DNA of 64,000 nt, from positions 28,947,280-29,011,279 of the forward strand of contig CM029366.1 of assembly GCA_017165825.1 (NCBI GenBank), in the 5' to 3' direction. Under the pieces are notes generated by a model, which worked only from the letters and a program-made list of their open reading frames with translations, made no database searches and was not told the origin of the DNA. Shown piece by piece: positions 56,755-64,000 of this stretch (positions are counted from its first letter, which is position 1; each line of letters begins with the position of its first letter). A program made the translations under genes and the position numbers. The stretch comes from Hepsetus odoe. Taxonomy: Eukaryota; Chordata; Actinopteri; Characiformes; Hepsetidae.

Positions 56755-56999
56755 GGGGCAACGGTGGCCTAGTGGTTAGGGAGTCGGCCACAAGTTGGTT
56801 CAAACCCCATATCAGTAGGTTGCCCTGAGATACCCTTGAGCAAGGTACCGTCCCTGTCACTGCTCTCTGGGTGCTTTCTTAGCTGCCCCCTGCTGCACTG
56901 TGTTTGCATGCGTTAAATGCAGAGGTCCAGTTTCATTGTGGTTCTCAGTGTGCGCTGTGCTGTGACCTCGCAATGACAAGAATAGTCACTTTCACTTGC
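56755..56999 (+). repeat. tRNA-derived SINE (family 1)
   Basis: Complete head-to-tail copy: GGTGGCCTAGTGGTTAGGGA, body, AGCTGCCCCCTGCTGC at 56881-56896 (the CTCF-like segment in antisense), and the tail GACCTCGCAATGACAAG ending CACTTTCACTTG. The B box is degraded. Confidence 0.92.
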
Positions 57000-57117
57000 A
57001 CCTGTCAGGTTTGCTGGACAGATCTAATGTGCCTCAGTGAGAAGCACAATCTATAGACAGTCTCAGACTGGGCAAAAATAAAATAAGCCTTTGGCCTTTT
57101 TGTGTAGCTGCTTTTGT

Positions 57118-57121
57118 AAAA

Positions 57122-57170
<49 letters not shown>

Positions 57171-57256
57171 TGTTTGTTTGTTTTTTTGTTTGTTGTTTTT
57201 TTTTTGTTTTTTTGTTTTGTTTTTTTTTATATATATATATAAAATATATATATAGT
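57118..57256. repeat. Poly(A)-(AT)n-poly(T) and TTTG-rich tract
   Basis: A22 (57118-57139), AT (57139-57162) and T10 (57162-57171), then TTTG-rich sequence and a second AT run (57228-57256). The first three parts are self-complementary. Confidence 0.93.
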
Positions 57257-57259
57257 GAC

Positions 57260-59090
57260 TGAAGCTCCAGTTCTGCTCTACAGGCCACAACATGCACTTT
57301 TCTGTTTAGCAGCACTTTCCCAACACTGGTGGTGGTGTAGGTGAATTGTACATTTCAGTGGTTTCCCTGCTTTTGAAACACTCCTTTTCTGCTTGTGAAG
57401 CCCTTGTTGATTAGTTGATGCATTGAGACAAGTGTGGTAAGAGCTGGGGAAAATTAAAATGTCCTCAAAGACTGGGTTGATCATTTTGAATAGAGATTCA
57501 AAGCGCAAAGCTGCATCCAATCAAATGCTCTTTATATAACTAGTGAATATGATCAAGCCTTTGGAACTCTCCTTTAAACATCTTCAGTGTTGGTTAGTCC
57601 TGTTTGAAACCAGCGTAGAACAGAGATGCAGCTGCATAACTGATCATGAATCAGAAAAAGAAAAATGTTACTGATCCCCAAGGAAACCGCTGATGTCACT
57701 ATGAGGCAGCCTTGTAATGAAGGTACACGTCTGCATTATTTTCTTTTCTTAATCAACCTTTTCTTACTTGTTAACTAATGATCGCTTGGCTTCTGTCAGA
57801 CTGATGCTATTCATTTTTTTTCTCTTATATTTTATTTTCTTAGTTATTCCAGAATGTATGGTACTTAAATATATTTAACAGCCACACAGAAAAGAATTCA
57901 TGATTCTGCTTAATGTTTTCATCTTTTATTTTTTTACCTAGCAGTGTCTGCTGTAGTGCAGATCAACCGCTATCCTTTAAAAACAACCTCTTCTATAGTT
58001 GGTACAAGAACAGTGGTACTGGGATATCACATCAACCAACCACATTGAAAGCTTAGTTATGATGAATGGGATTCAGTTTTGCATCAAATCAGCAATAAAT
58101 GCATTTTTCCATGACTGTGGGTAATAACAACAGCATCTCAGGATTGTATTATACAGTATTATTGTATAGTTTTGTAGTATTGATACTGTGTAATGAAATA
58201 GTCCAATGATCCATCACTATCTGCAACCTTCAGATTTTATTGCTTTTATGGACCTCAACTCCAGAGCCTGAGTTTCCTCTTTCGTATGAACAAATTGTAG
58301 CTACATGTAGATGTAGACTGCCTGTAGTTACCTTATAAACTTTAGCTTTTAGCATGTCCCCTTCCTCAAATGAATAATTTCTGTTTGCGTAATCCCTTTT
58401 TCTCTACTGTAAGGCTGATTTTACCAGAGTCACATGGCCTTAATGAGATCTTTAGCTACCTAGCTCTAACACTATACATCTGACTGCCTTCTTCAGCTAT
58501 TCATCTAAAGTAGACTGTTTCAAGACAGCCGTCCGCAAAAATCTACCCTAAAGCAGTTTTTCAAAAGTTTCTCAAGATACAGCAACAGAAGATTTCCTAA
58601 ACTGGAAAATGTCGCTATGGAGACTTTGGGTTTTTGTGGGTTACAGCAAAAAACTTAGCCACATGAAACCAAGTGTATGACCTGGCAAACAATCAAGGAC
58701 ATTTACCACTTTCAAGGAAACTTTGAAGCTTTCCAGGAGTGTAGGCGGAGCATCTAAAGCTGGGAGTAGTCTATTGCTGACTGGCAAAGTGGTGGAAGTG
58801 TGAAATGAAGTAGAAGACTACCTGTTAACCAATGTAAATGACAATAAATCATCTGAGCTTCGACCCTCTCATCAGGACTTCCTGATCTGGTCTTCAACAA
58901 TGCCACAGCAATTAGTAGCTGAAAGTCCAGGAGAGCTTAGCATGATGTTCCATCATCCTCATCCTATACTCGACTGCAAGGATAGCTCATTTGAGAGTCC
59001 ATTACTTTATTTAAAAAGTAGTGACAGTTCGAATGCAGTGGTGCTACATCTGAAGGTTTAGAGAAGCTGCAAGCTAGCTATTATTAAAAG
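57260..59090. other. Non-repetitive DNA without recognised genes
   Basis: The stretch 58500-59030 has the texture of an old transposon or pseudogene, but I could not place it in any family. No convincing frame. Confidence 0.35.
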
Positions 59091-59996
59091 TCTCATATGT
59101 GTCCTCCAAAATGTACTTAAAATGATAACTTCACTGATTTATGCAGCCAAATATTTTTTTTCTAAGAAACATCAACTTTTTTGCAAAGTAAATAAAGCTA
59201 CTTGTCATGTGGTCTCTTCATTAACTTATCCACACTACACATAGCAATAGATCCCATTTGCTTAGGCTAACTTTTGATATATAATGTTAGTTTACTTTTG
59301 TACACTAGTGCATTATTCATGTATTCAAATAATAGAGTACTACAACAACAGCACATGCCTGTTGTGCAAATTCTGCTAACATTCCTAGGTAAAGTCAGCT
59401 CATCCATATAGCTGGCCGTTTTAAAACTTTATTAGTCATTATGTCCCAAACGTAGCCACAAGTTGCCACCTGTGCACATAGACTGGGTTCAGTGCTCAAC
59501 TTGGGATTCTTGAAAAGTAAACCGATAAAAATGAATGACTACATTTAAATGTAATTTTATTAATTACTTCCTGGAAAAAGTCATCTCACTTCTTTTTTCT
59601 GTCTTACTCTAAACAGAAACTATTGCATCTTTTATAAAGCATGTCCTATATTCATGCCTCTAACCATTGGTGTGATGAAACTGAGCTGATGTGGTTCTGA
59701 AAATCCAGACACTGGCCTACAGATGTAGTTTAAATCTTTATGAATAAAATGTGAAGAAAAAGCAAATCTGATCTGGAATTCGTGATCCCTGCACTTCATT
59801 ATTGATGCTGCTTTATAAAGTGCTTCTTATAATATTGTATTGCTATGTGTAGTGTGGATAAGTTAATGAAGAGACCACATGACAAGTAGCTTTATTTACT
59901 TTGCAAAAAAGTTGATCTTTCTTAGAAAAAAAATATTTGGCTGCATAAATCAATGAAGTTATCATTTTAAGTACATTTTGGAGGACACATATGAGA
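59091..59996. mobile_element. Inverted-repeat element with 159-bp arms
   Basis: 59091-59249 and 59838-59996 are reverse complements over 159 bp with two mismatches by hand count (98.7 percent). The outer ends read TCTCATATGTGTCC. The 588-bp interior has no open frame of note. No target duplication is visible next to the outer ends (TTAAAAG on the left, CACCCAG on the right). The arms could be long terminal inverted repeats of a non-autonomous DNA transposon, or a recent inverted duplication. The near identity points to a recent event or to gene conversion between the arms. Confidence 0.6.
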
Positions 59997-60648
59997 CACC
60001 CAGATCTGGACTCACTATGGCAGTCACTCACATGGCATCATCCACTAAACTTATATATATATCACTACTTCTGTTTTGAATCAGATGTTGTTTTTTTCTG
60101 CAGATGTTTAGTTCTTAGTCCTGGCCCTGGTCATGTTCTAGCACCATGGTCCCGGAGGAACGTTGCTTCGTTTACCTGCGTACTGTGTATATGGTTGAAT
60201 TTACAATAACGCCTACTGGACTTGACTTGTAAGAGAGTAACTGAAATGTGATTACTGTGATTACCAGTGCTTGGTTAAGGGAATAGTAATTACATCACTT
60301 TACGACGTAGCTCCTACGCTGGTGCAGAATCCTGAGATCAACTCATGAGAATGAAGTATGACCACAGAGTTTGTGCCCAACACTTTCATTCTTTCCAGCA
60401 CATCTCGACAAATCCCAAAAACAGTGCTGCATAAACACAGCCATGATGTGGTACATCAAGCTCCACTCTCATTTATACAGAAACTCTCTTTTATTCTTCC
60501 TAGTGCATTTGTGCTATTTGCTTTAACCATTCGAAATGTTTAATCGGTGCATATAAATCACTCGCTCGTTTGGGACAAATGTCCTTTCTCCATGCCTAAT
60601 GATCTTACAGATTTACTTTAAATTCTGCAAACATACTATTCATATACA

Positions 60649-61194
60649 CAGTACTGTGCAAAAGCTTTAGGCAGGTGTGAAAAAATGCTGTAAACACAGA
60701 ACGCTTTCAGAAATGGAAGTGTTAATCATTTATTTTCATCAATCAACAAAATGCAGTGAATGAACAAAAGAGAATCTAAATCAAATAAATATTTGGTGTG
60801 ACCACCCCTTGCCTTCAAAACAGCATCAGTTATTCTAGGTGCACTTGCACACAGTTTTTGAAGAAGCTCGGCTGGTGGGTTGTTCCAAACATGACTGTGT
60901 TTCAACCTCCGTGTGACATTGATGATCATCAGCACCTGTTTGCTAAAACTGGTTGATCAGACACCGACTATAATCCTACAGAATCCCCGACTTTGTGCAA
61001 GTGTACCTAGAAGAACTGATGCTTCTTCTAGGCAAAAGGTAGTAACACCAAATATTGATCTCATTTAGATTTTTCTTTTGTTCGCTCATTTTGCATTTTG
61101 TAAATTGATAAAAATAATCATTATTTAAATTTCTGAAAGCTTTTTTTGTTTACAGCATTTTTTCACACCTGCCTTAAACCTTTGCACAGTACTG
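60649..61194 (-). mobile_element. Palindromic Tc1-derived miniature element, copy D
   Basis: The termini CAGTACTGTGCAAAAGCTTT and its reverse complement are both present, with TA at the right flank and TA two bases outside the left end. The centre is in the same orientation as copy B and opposite to copy A. The transposase-derived C-terminal frame is on the minus strand (60726-60935) with the block RITDAVLKARGGHTKY. The right arm has a small scramble at GATGCTTCTTCTAGGC. Confidence 0.87.
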
Positions 61195-61286
61195 TATATG
61201 ATTACCATATATTTTCAATTAATACGGTTAATTTTAGGGATAAACAATTCATTGTAAGACTAATTACCGCAATTATTGTTTCTCAA

Positions 61287-61330
61287 ACACTCACACACAC
61301 GCACACATGCACACACACACGTGCACACAT
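61287..61330. repeat. Imperfect (CA)n
   Basis: CA repeat with CG and TG interruptions. Confidence 0.88.
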
Positions 61331-61644
61331 AGCCTCGTTCTTGGTCAGTCAGCAGCATGACTCTCTGCCCCTTGTCATCATGTGCAGCTCTGTGTCACAC
61401 TAAAACAGGCTCGTCGACCCAGATGGCATGTGAAGTTAGTTTGCTTGCTGTGGAACATATTCTCTGTGTCAGTAAGACATACACACAGCTTCTGTTCATG
61501 CGACATTATTTGCTATGAGGGATCCATCACTAGCTTGCATATTACAAGCAGTGATGACACTGCCCACTGCAGGAGTTTAAAAATGAAATTATGCAGACCA
61601 TTTTACATTTTATTAATTTATCTTACGTAACCAATGTGTTTACA
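61331..61644. other. Non-repetitive DNA
   Basis: An 82-codon plus frame has no recognised domain. Nothing else is seen. Confidence 0.4.
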
Positions 61645-62110
61645 CCCACGGGTCAGCCATACCGTTAAAATCACCTGCCTAATATTATGCATATGAGTGT
61701 GAACATAATGCAGTGTGGTAAGGCACATTATCTTGATAAAAAAGGCCGTTGCCATTAAGGAATACTATTGACTTGAAGTGTTGTACTTGGTTTGCAACAA
61801 TGTTTTGCTTGGTAGTGTATAAAGTAAGATCCATGTAAATGCCAAGACCTGATGTTTACAAGTAAAACCCCACCACACTGTTTCCACCAGCTTGTCTTCT
61901 ACCAACAGGGTCCCATCTTGTTGTCCATCTCTTGTCAAGACAAAGCCAGCTTTCCATATGAAGTATAAGAAACCTTTATTATCAGACCAGTCACCTTTTA
62001 CCATTGCTCCACAGCTACGTCCTTCACATGCACTGATTCCAGGTGCCTTTGGTGGTGGACAGAATTCAGAAGGGGCACTCTGGATGGTAGATCTTCTGTA
62101 GTTTCAGACT
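61645..62110 (-). pseudogene. Decayed Tc1-like element (GATCAGCCATAAC family), copy 2
   Basis: The left terminus GTCAGCCATACCGTTAAAAT resembles the left end of copy 1, and ATCACCTGCCTAATATTATG matches the next part of the family terminus. Downstream on the minus strand the sequence follows the transposase from the QQDN block (61705-61770, antisense CACATTATCTTGATAAAAAA), through the region before it (61770-61910), to the segment near the first catalytic Asp (61975-62010) and on to about 62105. The part between the terminus and the QQDN block, which would encode the C-terminus, is deleted. The 5' half and right terminus are absent. Confidence 0.77.
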
Positions 62111-62187
62111 AGACCCATTCAGTTGTAATAAGTGAACCCCTGGGAAATAAAACCAAGAATAAAAAGCAGGATATGGACCTTCTTGTC

Positions 62188-62188
<1 letters not shown>

Positions 62189-62254
<66 letters not shown>
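62189..62254. repeat. (TG)n microsatellite
   Basis: About 66 bp of pure TG followed by CGCATG. Confidence 0.98.
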
Positions 62255-62257
<3 letters not shown>

Positions 62258-62259
62258 AT

Positions 62260-63000
62260 GCTCTTCTTCTCGGAGCAGACGTCTGAGAGAATGCGGAGTG
62301 TCAGAAAAGATTTGGCCCAGAATGGGCACTGTGGCAACTCTGCCATTCACATCAGATCACACACAACACACACAAACACACGTCCCCCAAGTCATCCTCT
62401 CTCCCTTTTCCTCACCTCCACCCCCTTGCCTTTGTCTCTCCTCTCCTCCCTCCAGCTCTTCCAGTGCCATCCCATCGCCTTCCCCCAAGGACATTAATTC
62501 ACCCCCTTCTCCCCCCCAACACACACACACAAACACACACAAAAAAAACACCAACCACGCCATTCCTGTCTACATCAATTTATCCATCGCTTCTCTTCTC
62601 CATCCTGTCTTCCTTTGCCCTCTCTCTCCATACCACTCTCTTGTATCCTCAGTCGCTTGCCCTCTCCTTGTACCCCACCCCAACCAAATTTTTTCAGAGA
62701 AAATAGCTGAGGGCCAGATTAGAGCTTTGGCTGCCTCTTTGCATTACCAGCTAAGATAAATATTTCCCAGGATGACTCCCATTGCCCGCAGGATGTTTAT
62801 GCACACGCATGCTGCTCAGTGTGCCCCCCTCCCACCTCTCTCTCCCTTGCTTTCTCTCATTTGCACCAACTTCCCCTTCCTGTTGTCCATTCTGCACATA
62901 CACACACGCAGGGGTCAATTTCAGCGACTTTTATTACACTCCTTTCTAACGCACATGTGTCCGACCTGCTCAACCCCTTCAGCCTTGGCCTGTGCCCCTA
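62260..63000. other. Pyrimidine-rich DNA without recognised genes
   Basis: C/T-rich on the plus strand from about 62380 to 62690, with CA runs near 62350 and 62520. The 189-codon plus frame at 62190-62759 comes from the TG array and this skewed composition, not from a gene. Confidence 0.45.
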
Positions 63001-64000
63001 GTTAATAGCAGCACAGGGTAGGTTTGATTGCACATCCTTGATGTTGTGGCAAAATCTTGTGTTTTATATCGTTTTAAGAAACGTGTCCTTTAGTATCTCC
63101 AAGTTTAATAGTGAAATTAATTTTTCATGAAAAACTCATGCAGTGTAAAATCAACTGCATTTCTAATAAACCAAAAACTATTTCAAATGGAGTTCTGCAG
63201 TCAGGCCAAGAGGAAGAGCTATTGTGCCAAGTAAGGCAAATAAAATCTACCTGCCAAGTTAGTGGATGCAGGGCAAAGGATTAAAGCTGTTGTGAGTCAA
63301 TACAGAAATGTAATGGAAAAAAGGAGTCCGCCTTGCAGATGTTGGTTTATAAGATAAGCTAAAAAGAAGTCCGTTATTCTCATTTATAATTCATCTCTTT
63401 TGGGGCAATGCCACTACCTTGATAAAGATGACATGCCAGGTGACACTTGGTGTCATTAAAAAATGAACAGTCTTTTTTTGTACCATGAAGCTATAACAAT
63501 AGATACTCATCAAGAGACAATGTTCCACATTTTTGTAGCTGTTGCAGCGGGTTGGGTGAGCTTTCCAAAAAAAAAAAAAAACTGTCAAAACTTAAATTCA
63601 AATAGTTTCCAGCTTGCCTGGTGTTGATCAGTCACACCAGAGTTTTTTGGGTTTTTTTTCCAGATCAAAAGACCTTTGTTTAGACTGTAAACTGTAAAAA
63701 CTGATCTTACTTTTTTAAGACTTGGAATACTGACTGCCTTACTTTTCCTAAGTAATTTAACAAATTCACTTCAGTTGAAGTTAATGACAAAAACGATGTT
63801 TTAGAATAAAGAGAGAGCAGCCCAAAATGCTCAGCTGAAAATATTCAGCATCAATAAGGTTTAGTCCTTTTTTCTGAAGCTGTTAAAAAAAGCAACTCAT
63901 ACACATGAAACTTAGGAATATTAGGATCAATGTATAATAAAATATAAATTTTGCAACATAAATACTGAATTGTTTATTTATAATGTATGTATAAATAAGG
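63001..64000. other. AT-rich DNA without recognised genes
   Basis: A poly-A of 14 lies at about 63568. Nothing else is recognised up to the end of the window. Confidence 0.45.

Noticed and set aside
62190..62759. 189-codon plus frame
   Set aside because: It starts in a TG array (Cys/Val repeat) and continues through pyrimidine-rich DNA that lacks stops by composition.

Overview
The window looks like teleost fish nuclear DNA, probably an ostariophysan such as a catfish or characiform. I infer this from the repeats, not from genes. It is AT-rich, dense in microsatellites (TC/AG, TG/CA, AT, AAT), and carries decayed Tc1/mariner transposons of several lineages plus two kinds of tRNA-derived SINE. 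I found no intact protein-coding gene, rRNA gene or functional tRNA gene, and no sign of bacterial, plasmid or viral organisation. Almost all open frames are short and explained by repeats or chance. The window is best read as intergenic or long-intron sequence.

Layout. 1-5 kb: microsatellites, one SINE, and a short CpG-dense patch (about 4020-4160) flanked by two divergent CTCF-like motifs. 5-6.2 kb: an old Tc1 copy. 8.3-8.75 kb: an element bounded by a perfect 29-bp inverted repeat, enclosing an old SINE-like segment. 11-13 kb: a long TC tract, non-repetitive DNA that looks like possible conserved non-coding sequence, and a strong 32-bp hairpin at 13198-13272. 14.4-15.0 kb: Tc1 fragment plus SINE. 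19.8-20.35 kb: the first of four copies of a palindromic Tc1-derived miniature element (others at 30.0, 37.7 and 60.6 kb). 21.8-22.5 and 61.6-62.1 kb: two copies of another Tc1 lineage. 23.3-26 kb: a SINE cluster including a head-on inverted SINE pair. 26.0-27.4 kb: the longest Tc1 copy. 28.9-31.3 kb: complex non-repetitive DNA with homeodomain- and octamer-like sites. 36-42 kb: SINEs and long TG/AG tracts. 42.7-44.2 kb: a repeat present once intact and once in two separated pieces. 47-50 kb: two Tc1 relics, two SINEs of a second family and a degenerate AT-rich tandem repeat. 50.9-51.2 kb (minus) and 53.1-53.3 kb (plus): two weak candidate exons with splice-like boundaries. 59.1-60.0 kb: two 159-bp arms in inverted orientation with only two mismatches.

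Nothing here forms an operon or pathway. The visible history is repeated transposition and decay. Nothing was aligned by software: family assignments rest on reading the sequence and recalling family features, and statements about regulation or conservation are inference.
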